Notes under the pieces: generated by a model
Databases searched by the model: none
What the model was told of the DNA's origin: nothing
The model's input: only the letters and a program-made list of their open reading frames with translations
Assembly (NCBI GenBank): GCA_023387715.1
Contig: JAEWHQ010000260.1
Coordinates: forward strand, 1-16,296
Direction of reading: 5' to 3'
Length of the DNA stretch: 16,296 nt
Source of the DNA: Pseudomonadota bacterium
GTDB lineage: Bacteria > Pseudomonadota > Alphaproteobacteria > Rhizobiales > Rhizobiaceae
In this document: positions 1 through 6,636 of the stretch, in pieces
How the letters are laid out: each line of letters begins with the position of its first letter
Position numbering within the stretch: position 1 is the first letter of the stretch
Translations under genes and position numbers: made by a program

Positions 1-43
1 AAGCATAGCGCAGTGCCAATAGACCAGACTTGATCACGCTCAT
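1..43 (-). CDS. ABC transporter permease, N-terminal fragment
   Basis: The ATG at 43-41 on the minus strand opens a frame that runs off the window edge and reads MSVIKSGLLALRYA. It overlaps the stop of the upstream ATPase gene in an ATGA arrangement, the usual form for translationally coupled ABC ATPase-permease pairs. In the YbbA/LolD group the next gene is normally a large FtsX/MacB-type permease (YbbP-like), so this is inferred to be its N-terminus. Only 14 residues are visible, so the family assignment rests on context rather than on domains. Confidence 0.6.
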   Translation of the reverse strand, partial: MSVIKSGLLALRYA

Positions 44-759
44 GCAGATACCGCCTGCCTTGAGGCGTTCATTTTTTCGCTTTCGATCAAACCGGAACGC
101 ACCGGAATTTCCAGATCACAACGTGCAGCCAACGAAGGATCATGCGTAACCAGCACCATGGTTAAGCCGGTTTCGCGCTGTTTGGCAAAAAGTAAATCGG
201 CGATTTGCTGGCCGGTTGCAGTGTCAAGATTGCCGGTCGGCTCATCGGCAATCAGAATTTTAGGCGATGGCGCAAGCGCACGGGCAATCGCCACCCGTTG
301 CTGCTCGCCGCCTGATAATTGAGAAGGATAATGATTGAGCCGCTCAGCAAGGCCGACAGCACGCAATTCTTTTTCAGCCACTTCAAAAGCATCTTTGCGC
401 CCTGCCAGTTCCAAAGGTACGGCCACATTTTCCAGCGCTGTCATATTAGGAATCAGATGAAAAGATTGAAATACAATGCCGATATGCTGGCCACGGAAAC
501 TGGCCGCCTGATCTTCGCTCATTAAATCAAGGCGCTCGCCATGAATGGTCACGCTGCCGCTATCAACTTTTTCCAAGCCTGCCAGCACCATCAAAAGCGT
601 TGACTTGCCTGAGCCGGAAGGCCCGACAATGCCAAAAGAATGTGCTTTAGGCAGCACAAGACTAATGCCCTTCAACACATGTACGGAAGAAACCCCGTGC
701 CCCAAAGTAAGCTCGATATTGTCGAGGACAATTGCTTGTTCATCAGCTTGATGTGACAC
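40..759 (-). CDS. LolD/YbbA-like ABC transporter ATP-binding protein
   Basis: This is a cytoplasmic nucleotide-binding subunit of about 239 residues. Counted from the chosen start it shows Walker A GPSGSGKST (about 46-54), a Q-loop in VFQSFHL, the signature LSGGEQQRVAIARAL, Walker B ILIADEP, and the switch histidine in LVTHD. These features, the length and the GNLD wording after Walker B fit the MacB/LolD/YbbA branch, which energises FtsX-like permeases acting on periplasmic or envelope substrates. A permease gene follows with an ATGA overlap. The divergent TesA-type esterase recalls the Escherichia coli ybbA/tesA arrangement. I chose the GTG at 759 because AAGGAAAG lies just upstream; the frame stays open to another GTG at 801, which has no visible ribosome-binding site. 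The substrate cannot be told from sequence. Confidence 0.88.
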   Translation of the reverse strand: MSHQADEQAIVLDNIELTLGHGVSSVHVLKGISLVLPKAHSFGIVGPSGSGKSTLLMVLAGLEKVDSGSVTIHGERLDLMSEDQAASFRGQHIGIVFQSFHLIPNMTALENVAVPLELAGRKDAFEVAEKELRAVGLAERLNHYPSQLSGGEQQRVAIARALAPSPKILIADEPTGNLDTATGQQIADLLFAKQRETGLTMVLVTHDPSLAARCDLEIPVRSGLIESEKMNASRQAVSA

Positions 760-908
760 GTATTTTTCTTTCCTTATCCATGATCTCGCCTCATATTTCA
801 CGCAATCATGTTCTAGTTGTGGGCACTAACAAAATATTTACGATGAAACCGAGTATATCAGTGGTGATGCAGATTGTTTTACCTACATATGATTTAACTT
901 AAACAAGC

Positions 909-961
909 AAAGCGGCTTTCACCGCTTTAAAAATTGCAAATGCTGGCCTCCTGCATTTGCA
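909..961 (+). other. two consecutive hairpins ahead of tesA
   Basis: Two inverted repeats lie side by side between the divergent ABC and esterase genes. The first is AAAGCGG (909-915) with CCGCTTT (922-928), loop of 6. The second is TGCAAATGC (935-943) with GCATTTGCA (953-961), loop of 9, ending 26 bases before the esterase start. Neither has a proper T-run, so they are not typical terminators. They could form structure in the tesA leader or act as protein-binding sites. The rest of 760-987 shows no gene. Confidence 0.4.
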
Positions 962-987
962 TACTCCGGCAATATGGGTTTTTCTGA

Positions 988-1725
988 ATGCGTTTCAAAC
1001 CTCTTGCAACTTTTCTTCACATTATCCTCATCATAGGCATTATGGGGCTGTTTGCGCTTGCAGCGCGTGCCCAATCTCCTGTGCAAAATCCGGAGCCGGA
1101 AATGGAAGAATCATCAGGTCTGGAAGAGGTTTTGCCGGAAGATCAGCTTTCATCGTTTAAAATCATCGGTTTCGGCGACAGTCTGATGGCCGGCTATTTA
1201 TTACCAGCCAATGATGCATTTCCGCAGCAGCTGGAAGAGGCGCTGCTTAAAAACGGCCTTGATGTCTTAGTAGAAAATGCCGGTGTTTCAGGCGATACCA
1301 CCACCGGCGGGCTGGAACGCCTCAACTGGTCGGTGCCGGACGATACCGATCTGGTGATTTTGGAGCTTGGTGCCAATGATGCCTTGCGCGGCATTGCACC
1401 GGCAATTACCGAGCAAAATCTGGACGAAATGCTGCAACGCCTGCAAACACGTAAAATCCCTGTGGTGCTGGCCGGTATGATGGCGCCGCCTAATATGGGC
1501 GCTGATTATGCAGCACAGTTTAATCCGATTTATCAAAAACTGGCCGATAAATATCAGGTGCCGCTTTATCCGTTCTTTCTGGATGGCGTGATGACCAAGC
1601 AATCTTTGCAATTGGAAGACGGCATGCATCCGAATGCTGAAGGTGTGGCGGTGATGGTTGCAAATTTTACGCCCTTTGTTCAAAAAACTATCACAGAACT
1701 GCAAAATCAGGGGAAAGCACAGTAA
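988..1725 (+). CDS. tesA: TesA-like SGNH-family arylesterase/lysophospholipase, exported
   Basis: The 245-residue product has an N-terminal signal peptide: a basic start, a hydrophobic stretch at 9-26 and a likely cut after ARA at 28. The mature part is an SGNH hydrolase with block I GDSLMAG (nucleophile Ser65), block II AGVSGDTT (Gly102), block III GAND (Asn130) and block V DGMHPN (Asp211, His214). Such enzymes hydrolyse acyl esters and thioesters in the periplasm; E. coli TesA is thioesterase I/lysophospholipase L1. Residues 30-55 form an acidic, low-complexity linker before the fold. The divergent neighbour is a YbbA-like ATPase, as in E. coli. The start has a weak ribosome-binding site, but a later start would destroy the signal peptide. 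The substrate is not determinable here. Confidence 0.9.
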   Translation: MRFKPLATFLHIILIIGIMGLFALAARAQSPVQNPEPEMEESSGLEEVLPEDQLSSFKIIGFGDSLMAGYLLPANDAFPQQLEEALLKNGLDVLVENAGVSGDTTTGGLERLNWSVPDDTDLVILELGANDALRGIAPAITEQNLDEMLQRLQTRKIPVVLAGMMAPPNMGADYAAQFNPIYQKLADKYQVPLYPFFLDGVMTKQSLQLEDGMHPNAEGVAVMVANFTPFVQKTITELQNQGKAQ

Positions 1726-1786
1726 TTCATCGGCTAAAACGGTTAAATTAGCTTGCCCCAAAGCTGTTTCAATGTTTGGCTGACAT

Positions 1787-1810
1787 ATCGCCTTCACAAT
1801 TAAAGGCGAT
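1787..1810. other. inverted repeat between tesA and thpR
   Basis: ATCGCCTT (1787-1794) and AAGGCGAT (1803-1810) form a perfect 8-bp stem with an 8-base loop. There is no T-run on either side, so it is at best a weak terminator for tesA or a processing site. I see no gene in 1726-1939. Confidence 0.35.
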
Positions 1811-1939
1811 GAAAAGCAGAACTTAAGCACTCAAATGCCTGAAACTGCTGATAAATAACAGCAGCTTCACGCAAATGACCCGAGCAAAGCCATCTAAGGC
1901 TTCATTGTTTCGGGGCATAACAGTTCGGGGAGTTGCCAG

Positions 1940-2533
1940 ATGCCACGTCTTTTCACCGCTCTCGAAATCCCACGCGATGCTACACTTTCCCTCTCGCTCT
2001 TACGCGGCGGTTTGCCCGGTGCACGCTGGATTGATGTTGAAAATTACCACCTGACATTGCGCTTTATCGGCGATATTGAAGGCCATATTGCTGATGAAAT
2101 CGTATCCGAATTCGACCGTATCGAACGGCAGCAATTTTCTTTAAGCCTTTCAGGGGTCGGGGCTTTCGGCTCCAAAAAACCCCATAGCATTTATGCAGGC
2201 GTTGCGCCTTCACCCGAACTTAATGCGCTTCAGGCCGAGATCGAACGCATCTGCCAGCGCTTGGGCGTTCCAGCCGATCCGCGCAAATTTGTGCCGCATG
2301 TTACGCTCGCACGCTTGAAAAACCCGCGTGACGGAGATGTGGCACATTACCTTTCCTCACGCGGCAATTTTTCAACGCCGCCCTTCCCTGTGTCGCGCTT
2401 TGTGCTGATGTCATCGCGCGATTCTGTTGGCGGCGGCCCTTACATCATCGAAGAAGCATGGCCGTTAAGCCGCCCGTCTTCATTTCAAATGCGTGCCGCC
2501 AATGCTTTGGAAGATGAAAGCACCATACGGTAA
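1940..2533 (+). CDS. thpR: RNA 2',3'-cyclic phosphodiesterase (2H family)
   Basis: The 197-residue protein carries the two H-x-T-x-R motifs that define the 2H phosphoesterase superfamily: HLTLR at 37-41 and HVTLAR at 120-125. Each gives a catalytic histidine, and the spacing matches the LigT/ThpR family. Members hydrolyse 2',3'-cyclic phosphate RNA ends in the cytoplasm and can join tRNA half-molecules in vitro; the in vivo role is unclear. The ATG at 1940 has a good ribosome-binding site (GGGGAG) about 7 bases upstream. The last 49 bases overlap, on the opposite strand, the end of the convergent tyrosine phosphatase gene. The protein is slightly longer than E. coli ThpR, with an extra C-terminal tail encoded in that overlap. 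Confidence 0.9.
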   Translation: MPRLFTALEIPRDATLSLSLLRGGLPGARWIDVENYHLTLRFIGDIEGHIADEIVSEFDRIERQQFSLSLSGVGAFGSKKPHSIYAGVAPSPELNALQAEIERICQRLGVPADPRKFVPHVTLARLKNPRDGDVAHYLSSRGNFSTPPFPVSRFVLMSSRDSVGGGPYIIEEAWPLSRPSSFQMRAANALEDESTIR

Positions 2534-2955
2534 ACCTCTTCAAAGCCGGACATATCGCCAAAATAAGGGTCGGGGATTTCTATATCCCCCACACCTGCAA
2601 TATCGGTAAAAAGTGCGATATGTGCGGTGGCATCATCTGGTTTTCGCTGCGCAAGCGTTGCCATATTGACCTGATCCATACCTATAATCAGGTCGAAATT
2701 ATAAAAATCATCACGGGTGAGCTGGCGGCAGCGTTGTGCCGAAATATCAATGCCATGCAATTTTGCCACCTCAACCGAGCGCGGATCGGGGGCTTCGCCG
2801 GTGTGGTAGCCATTGGTTCCGGCAGAATCAAAATGAATGACTTCATCGCGGCCGGAATTTTCCCAGACATGGCGCATCACGCCTTCTGCCAAAGGCGAGC
2901 GGCAAATATTGCCGAGACAGATAAATAAAATGGAACGCGGCGTATTTTTCAGCAT
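2485..2955 (-). CDS. low-molecular-weight protein-tyrosine phosphatase
   Basis: The N-terminus holds the P-loop CLGNICRS, a C-x5-R phosphatase motif with nucleophile Cys13 and Arg19 counted from the chosen ATG. The general-acid aspartate is in IPDPY near the C-terminus. The size, 156 residues, is normal for this cytoplasmic family, which removes phosphate from tyrosine and sometimes from small molecules. The ATG at 2955 is preceded by a GGGTGACAGG stretch; a TTG seven codons upstream would also keep the frame but is less likely. The gene is convergent with thpR and overlaps it by 49 coding bases, and is divergent from the pterin dehydratase gene. No tyrosine kinase or exopolysaccharide gene is nearby, so its partner is unknown. 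Confidence 0.92.
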   Translation of the reverse strand: MLKNTPRSILFICLGNICRSPLAEGVMRHVWENSGRDEVIHFDSAGTNGYHTGEAPDPRSVEVAKLHGIDISAQRCRQLTRDDFYNFDLIIGMDQVNMATLAQRKPDDATAHIALFTDIAGVGDIEIPDPYFGDMSGFEEVYRMVLSSSKALAARI

Positions 2956-3018
2956 AATCCTGTCACCCGTCTGCAAATATAAAAAATGACCACTCTATCT
3001 AACCCGGAGCAACAGCGA

Positions 3019-3312
3019 ATGTCACGTACACTTCTGACCCCGCAGGAACTGGCTCAAGCCTTAAGCGCCCTGCCGGACTGGGATATTGTCAGCAGCGGCA
3101 AAGCCATCCGCAGACTTTTTACCTTCAAAGATTTTAACGCCGCCTTTGGTTTCATGACCCGTATTGCCATGTATGCCGAAAAACTCGACCATCACCCGGA
3201 ATGGTCGAATGTTTATAATAAAGTGGAAGTAAAACTCACCACGCATTCCAGCCACGGCATCAGCAAGCTGGACATTCAAATGGCTGAGATTATGGACAGA
3301 CTTGGCAATTAA
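3019..3312 (+). CDS. phhB: 4a-hydroxytetrahydrobiopterin dehydratase
   Basis: The 97-residue protein has the family signature KLDHHPEW (His58 and His59) followed by VEVKLTTHS (His76), the three histidines of the pterin-4a-carbinolamine dehydratase active site. The enzyme dehydrates 4a-hydroxytetrahydropterin, regenerating cofactor for aromatic amino acid hydroxylases; many bacteria carry it without an obvious hydroxylase partner. I chose the ATG at 3019 because GGAG lies about 9 bases upstream and the resulting length is normal. An ATG at 2986 in the same frame has no ribosome-binding site and would add 11 unconserved-looking residues. The gene is divergent from the tyrosine phosphatase gene with a 63-base gap that must hold both promoters. 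Confidence 0.92.
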   Translation: MSRTLLTPQELAQALSALPDWDIVSSGKAIRRLFTFKDFNAAFGFMTRIAMYAEKLDHHPEWSNVYNKVEVKLTTHSSHGISKLDIQMAEIMDRLGN

Positions 3313-3443
3313 AAATCGGATAATAGCGGCAAAAGCTTGCGCGAAGGCACAAGCCTTCCCATTTATAGGCAATGATGTGCCCAAAGTGCTTGGCCCATAA
3401 AGCACATGAACCAGTCTGCTTTTAAAGTCCCGGAGGGATGTCG

Positions 3444-3836
3444 ATGGATGATGTGAAAATAGGAGAAATTCTGGAACCTGGTGATGAGAACACCTATCAG
3501 GAGCGTAAAGCTAAAGTGAAAAATGGTTTCTGGAAAACGGTGCGCCGCGCCGGTCGCCACATTCCTTTTATGGATGAAGTGGTGGCTGCTTATTTTTGTG
3601 CGCTTGATCCCAATACACCACGCCGTGTTCGCATGACACTGATGGCCGCACTTGCTTATTTTGTCCTGCCTTTTGATTTCGTGCCAGATATTTTGCTCGG
3701 CATCGGCTTTACCGATGATATTGCGGTGTTGATGGCAGCGCTGGCCGCAATCCGCACTCATATTACGCCAGCCCATCGTGCTGCCGCTAAAACAGCTTTG
3801 CAAGAAACCGGCGATACTGCAAATAAAGGCGCATAA
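3444..3836 (+). CDS. DUF1232 (YkvA-like) small membrane-associated protein
   Basis: The protein has about 130 residues. Its core RVRMTLMAALAYFVLPFDFVPDILLGIGFTDDIAVLMAAL matches the DUF1232/YkvA domain, marked by YF-x-PFD-x-PD and a later DD. The core is hydrophobic and probably sits at or in the membrane. The function is unknown. Two in-frame ATGs lie close together: the one at 3438 abuts the ribosome-binding site GGAGGG with no spacing, whereas the one at 3444 has a normal 6-base gap, so I prefer 3444. An acidic N-terminal tail and a basic segment (KNGFWKTVRRAGRH) precede the domain. The gene stands alone between phhB and the structured region upstream of the IalB-like gene. Confidence 0.85.
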   Translation: MDDVKIGEILEPGDENTYQERKAKVKNGFWKTVRRAGRHIPFMDEVVAAYFCALDPNTPRRVRMTLMAALAYFVLPFDFVPDILLGIGFTDDIAVLMAALAAIRTHITPAHRAAAKTALQETGDTANKGA

Positions 3837-3869
3837 ATTAAAAACTGATACTTTTACTCAATTTATGCT

Positions 3870-3898
3870 TTTACATAGGTAAAAAACAAACTTATTAT
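3870..3898 (+). promoter_or_regulatory. sigma-70-type promoter for leader RNA or sRNA
   Basis: TTTACA (3870-3875) and TATTAT (3893-3898) each differ from the consensus hexamers by one base and are separated by exactly 17 bases. A transcript would begin near 3905, just before the hairpin chain at 3918-4012. It lies downstream of the DUF1232 stop, so it would drive either the IalB-like gene with a long leader or a separate small RNA. Confidence 0.5.
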
Positions 3899-3917
3899 CA
3901 GCAGTCGCGAATATGAC

Positions 3918-4012
3918 AAAATCTCGCCACCTTCTTTTGGCTGATGTCTGAGCAATCAGAGACGAGATTTTCGCCATTTTCCTCAAGGCGAAAAAACTTA
4001 AAGTTTTTTCGC
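3918..4012 (+). promoter_or_regulatory. chain of mutually exclusive hairpins, leader or sRNA
   Basis: Four segments can pair successively. AAAATCTCG (3918-3926) pairs with CGAGATTTT (3963-3971). TTTTCGCC (3968-3975) overlaps that arm and pairs with GGCGAAAA (3987-3994). GCGAAAAAAC (3988-3997) overlaps that and pairs with GTTTTTTCGC (4003-4012). Inside the first loop TCTGA (3947-3951) and TCAGA (3956-3960) close a GCAA tetraloop, a GNRA type. Thus 1:2, 2:3 and 3:4 pairings compete, as in an attenuator, though the last hairpin is not a textbook terminator because its T-run is within the stem. It could equally be the body of a small RNA of roughly 110 bases. Confidence 0.45.
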
Positions 4013-4059
4013 TAAATCTTCACCGTTTAGTAACCTAAATTAAGTCAAATTAAGGGTAA

Positions 4060-4090
4060 TTGAACGGGACGGCGTGTGAACGGCGATTAT
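4060..4090 (+). promoter_or_regulatory. possible proximal promoter of the IalB-like gene
   Basis: TTGAAC (4060-4065) resembles a -35 element. A poor -10-like GATTAT lies at 4085-4090 with a 19-base gap, which is long. If used, it would give a leader of about 40 bases without the upstream hairpins. The remainder of 3837-4137 contains no coding frame that I can support. Confidence 0.25.
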
Positions 4091-4137
4091 CCCGATCTAC
4101 CATTTTGAAGCAAACGAAAGAGAACCGGTAAAAAACA

Positions 4138-4641
4138 ATGCTTGGAAAATCGATCGTCGCGGCTTCGGTGTTTACTATTGCAATGGCGGGTTCGGCACTC
4201 GCACAGACACCGACCCAGATTAAACAGTTCGACGTCTGGGGTGCCTACAGCTATAAGTCAGGTAACGGCAAGGTTTGCTATGTGCTGTCGGTTCCGACCC
4301 AGATGCAGCCGTCTTCCGTTAATCATGGCGACAATTTCTTTCTGGTAACCCAGAAGCCTGGCCAGAACGTGTCATTCGAGCCGCAATTTATGGCCGGCTA
4401 TGACCTTAAGGCAAATTCGAAAGTAACCGTCACCATCGGTTCACGCTCGTTCAACATGTTTGTTAATGGCAAATCCGGCTGGATGGAAAATGCAGCAGAA
4501 GAGCCACAGCTGATCGCAGCCATGCGTGGCGGTGCGGATATGGTTGTAAAAGCGCAGTCCCAGCGCGGTACCAACACATCCTACACCTATTCGCTGAAAG
4601 GCATTACAGCAGCATTGAACGCAGTTCAAAACTGTAAGTAA
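4138..4641 (+). CDS. IalB-family (invasion-associated locus B) periplasmic protein
   Basis: The 167-residue product starts with a clear signal peptide (MLGKSIVAASVFTIAMAGSALA, cut before QT at 23). The mature domain has FDVWGAYSY, the segment GKVCYVLSVP, and two cysteines at 47 and 166 that could form a disulfide joining the ends. This matches the IalB family, named for a Bartonella protein linked to erythrocyte invasion. The family is widespread in non-invasive Alphaproteobacteria, so the name should not be read as evidence of virulence. The ribosome-binding site is weak (AAAGAGAA, far upstream). A structured region precedes the gene and two hairpins follow it, so it appears monocistronic. 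Confidence 0.85.
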   Translation: MLGKSIVAASVFTIAMAGSALAQTPTQIKQFDVWGAYSYKSGNGKVCYVLSVPTQMQPSSVNHGDNFFLVTQKPGQNVSFEPQFMAGYDLKANSKVTVTIGSRSFNMFVNGKSGWMENAAEEPQLIAAMRGGADMVVKAQSQRGTNTSYTYSLKGITAALNAVQNCK

Positions 4642-4655
4642 TGACGAATTGAAAG

Positions 4656-4693
4656 ACCTGAGCTGATGAAAATGTAAGTTTTCAGCCTCAGGT
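4656..4693 (+). terminator. hairpin downstream of the IalB-like gene
   Basis: ACCTGAG (4656-4662) pairs with CTCAGGT (4687-4693); the stem continues through CTGA/TCAG with a one-base bulge and TGAAAA/TTTTCA inside. A T-rich stretch (4694-4701) follows. It is a plausible first terminator, or an RNA-protecting 3' structure. Confidence 0.55.
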
Positions 4694-4702
4694 TCATTTT
4701 TC

Positions 4703-4730
4703 AAAGCCGGGCTTTAAGTCCGGCTTTTTT
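4703..4730 (+). terminator. rho-independent terminator after the IalB-like gene
   Basis: AAAGCCGG (4703-4710) and CCGGCTTT (4720-4727) form an 8-bp stem with a 9-base loop, followed by a run ending in six Ts. This separates the IalB-like gene from rlmN. Confidence 0.9.
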
Positions 4731-4775
4731 GTTCTATATAGAAAAAAGCCGCAATTACATAAGAGAACAAGTGTG

Positions 4776-4874
4776 ATGACGGCTGCGCTTTTTCATGTTA
4801 TGAGCGCGCAAGATGATGCCTTTGAACAGGCACAGGCTATGAGTAGCCCTGATCATACCCACATTTTAAGTTGA
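4776..4874 (+). CDS. possible 32-residue small ORF upstream of rlmN
   Basis: An ATG at 4776, preceded by AAGAGAA about 8 bases upstream, opens a 32-codon frame ([18 protein letters not shown] and onward) that ends 25 bases before the rlmN start. I recognise no family. It may be a leader peptide, a gene remnant or chance. The only positive signs are the ribosome-binding site and the position. Confidence 0.2.
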   Translation: MTAALFHVMSAQDDAFEQAQAMSSPDHTHILS

Positions 4875-4899
4875 ACCAACACAGAAGAACTGTAAAGCG

Positions 4900-6135
4900 A
4901 TGTCCATTTCTTTCGACCTGACACAGGATGATACACGTGACCGTCTGGCGCAGCATATTCGCGCCAACAGGCCGCTGAAACCATCTTTAATCGGTCTTTC
5001 CCGTGAAGAAATGGCCGACGCTTTAGTCAATGTCGGCGTTCCTGCACGTCAGACCAAAATGCGTATCGCGCAGCTCTGGCACTGGCTTTATGTGCGCGGC
5101 GTATCTGATTTTGATGATATGCTCAACATTTCCAAGGATTTGCGCAGTAGCTTGAAAGAAAATTTCAGCATTCAACGCCCTGAAATGGTTGAAGAGCAGA
5201 TTTCCAATGACGGAACCCGCAAATGGCTGTTCCGCTTTCCGCCGCGCGGTGCCGGTCGTCCGGTGGAAATTGAAACCGTTTATATTCCTGAAGAAGGCCG
5301 CGGCACCCTGTGCATTTCCTCGCAGGTTGGCTGCACACTCACTTGCTCTTTCTGCCATACCGGCACCCAGAAAATGGTGCGCAACCTGACCGCCGAAGAA
5401 ATTCTGGCGCAGTTACTGGTCGCGCGTGATCGCTTGGGCGACTTCCCTGAAAAAGGCACACCAGACGGTGCAATCGTACCAGCTGAAGGCCGCAAAGTTA
5501 CCAACATTGTCATGATGGGCATGGGCGAGCCGCTTTATAACTTTGAAGAAGTAAAAAAGGCGCTGCTAATTGCCTCGGATGGCGATGGCTTGGCGCTTTC
5601 CAAGCGCCGCATTACGCTTTCAACTTCAGGTGTTGTGCCGGAAATTTACCGCACCGGTGAAGAAATCGGCGTTATGCTGGCGATCTCGCTTCATGCTGTG
5701 CGCGATGAATTGCGCGATATGCTGGTGCCGATCAACAAAAAATATCCGCTGGCGGAACTGATGAAAGCCTGCCGCGATTATCCGGGTCTTTCCAATGCCA
5801 AGCGCATTACATTTGAATATGTGATGCTAAAGGATGTGAATGACAGCATGGAAGACGCCAAGGCTCTTGTTAAATTGCTGCGCGGTATTCCGGCAAAAAT
5901 CAATCTCATTCCGTTCAACCCATGGCCGGGCACCAATTACCAATGCTCCGATTGGGAGCAGATTGAGCGTTTTGCTGATTACGTCAATGCGGCGGGCTAT
6001 GCCTCGCCGATCCGTACCCCGCGCGGTCGTGATATTTTTGCAGCCTGCGGCCAGCTGAAATCCGAATCTGAAATTATGCGTAAGAGTGAACGTCTTGAAC
6101 TAGAAGCCATGATGGCAGAGGAAAACGCTATTTGA
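4900..6135 (+). CDS. rlmN: 23S rRNA/tRNA adenine-C2 methyltransferase RlmN
   Basis: The 411-residue radical-SAM enzyme has the cluster motif C-x3-C-x2-C as CTLTCSFC (Cys145, Cys149, Cys152). It has a preceding conserved Cys138 and the C-terminal catalytic Cys383 in FAACGQLK, which forms the methyl-bearing and resolving cysteine pair in this family. [11 protein letters not shown] and [11 protein letters not shown] are further RlmN signatures. RlmN methylates C2 of A2503 in 23S rRNA and of A37 in some tRNAs, in the cytoplasm, supporting decoding accuracy. The N-terminal extension before LSREEM is typical of Brucellaceae proteins and supports the ATG at 4900, although its ribosome-binding site is weak. 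The stop overlaps the start of the next gene by 4 bases. Confidence 0.97.
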   Translation: MSISFDLTQDDTRDRLAQHIRANRPLKPSLIGLSREEMADALVNVGVPARQTKMRIAQLWHWLYVRGVSDFDDMLNISKDLRSSLKENFSIQRPEMVEEQISNDGTRKWLFRFPPRGAGRPVEIETVYIPEEGRGTLCISSQVGCTLTCSFCHTGTQKMVRNLTAEEILAQLLVARDRLGDFPEKGTPDGAIVPAEGRKVTNIVMMGMGEPLYNFEEVKKALLIASDGDGLALSKRRITLSTSGVVPEIYRTGEEIGVMLAISLHAVRDELRDMLVPINKKYPLAELMKACRDYPGLSNAKRITFEYVMLKDVNDSMEDAKALVKLLRGIPAKINLIPFNPWPGTNYQCSDWEQIERFADYVNAAGYASPIRTPRGRDIFAACGQLKSESEIMRKSERLELEAMMAEENAI

Positions 6136-6620
6136 ACCAATCAACTATTTTATTAATTTTGAAAATTTTGGGCGGCTATTTTTTAACCACACTGGTCGCC
6201 CTCCTCTTACTTATCTTTGTCTCTGATCCGAAAAGTTTTTTATTTCCGGAAGGCATCGAAAAACCTATTCAGTTTATCAAAGAAATAGGTGGCCTTATGT
6301 TGGTAGGATGGGTGTTAGCATCTTTCTTTATGGCCGTACCTTGTGCAATTTTTATTCTGCTGACTGAAATTTTTGCCATTAAAAATCGCCTGCTTTACAT
6401 GGCTTTCGGGGCTGTTGTTGGCATTTGCGTCCTTTATTACAATTGGCTTGAAAACTTTGTGCACGGACGGCTACTGCCCTTTGAGGACAGTTTGTTAAAA
6501 GTCACCGGCCTTTTCATCAGCGGTGCTATTTGCGGGCTGATCTACTGGAAAATTGCCGGTCGCAATGCCGGCATCATCAGGCAAAGAATATGTAACCAAA
6601 ATCAAAAAAACGGGGCTTAA
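6132..6620 (+). CDS. small multi-pass membrane protein of unknown function
   Basis: The 162-residue product has four hydrophobic segments, at about 5-29, 55-82, 86-105 and 121-143, and a short basic C-terminal tail. I do not recognise the family. The start is a TTG whose last three bases form the rlmN stop (TTGA overlap), with GAGGA about 9 bases upstream inside the end of rlmN, so translation is probably coupled. Its codons are more AT-rich than those of rlmN, as is common for membrane proteins and weakly expressed genes. The stop codon lies in the loop of a perfect hairpin terminator. A later start would remove the first membrane segment, so the TTG is favoured. Confidence 0.75.
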   Translation: MNQSTILLILKILGGYFLTTLVALLLLIFVSDPKSFLFPEGIEKPIQFIKEIGGLMLVGWVLASFFMAVPCAIFILLTEIFAIKNRLLYMAFGAVVGICVLYYNWLENFVHGRLLPFEDSLLKVTGLFISGAICGLIYWKIAGRNAGIIRQRICNQNQKNGA

Positions 6621-6632
6621 AAGCCCCGTTTT
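6607..6632. terminator. bidirectional terminator, membrane protein / LysE
   Basis: AAAACGGGGCTT (6607-6618) and AAGCCCCGTTTT (6621-6632) are perfect complements around an AA centre, giving Ts at the 3' side on both strands. It serves the plus-strand membrane protein gene and the minus-strand LysE gene, and contains the plus-strand stop codon TAA at 6618-6620. Confidence 0.9.
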
Positions 6633-6636
6633 AAGT

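Noticed and set aside
757..801. Upstream GTG at 801 as start of the ABC ATPase
   Set aside because: No ribosome-binding site is visible there, whereas the GTG at 759 has AAGGAAAG at proper distance.
1288..1830. Long minus-strand frame antisense to tesA
   Set aside because: It mirrors tesA codons, is rich in His, Ile and Cys, shows no recognisable domain, and runs into the noncoding gap; an antisense shadow.
4138..4641. IalB name taken as a sign of an invasive pathogen
   Set aside because: The family is widespread in free-living and symbiotic Alphaproteobacteria, and nothing else in the window suggests virulence.
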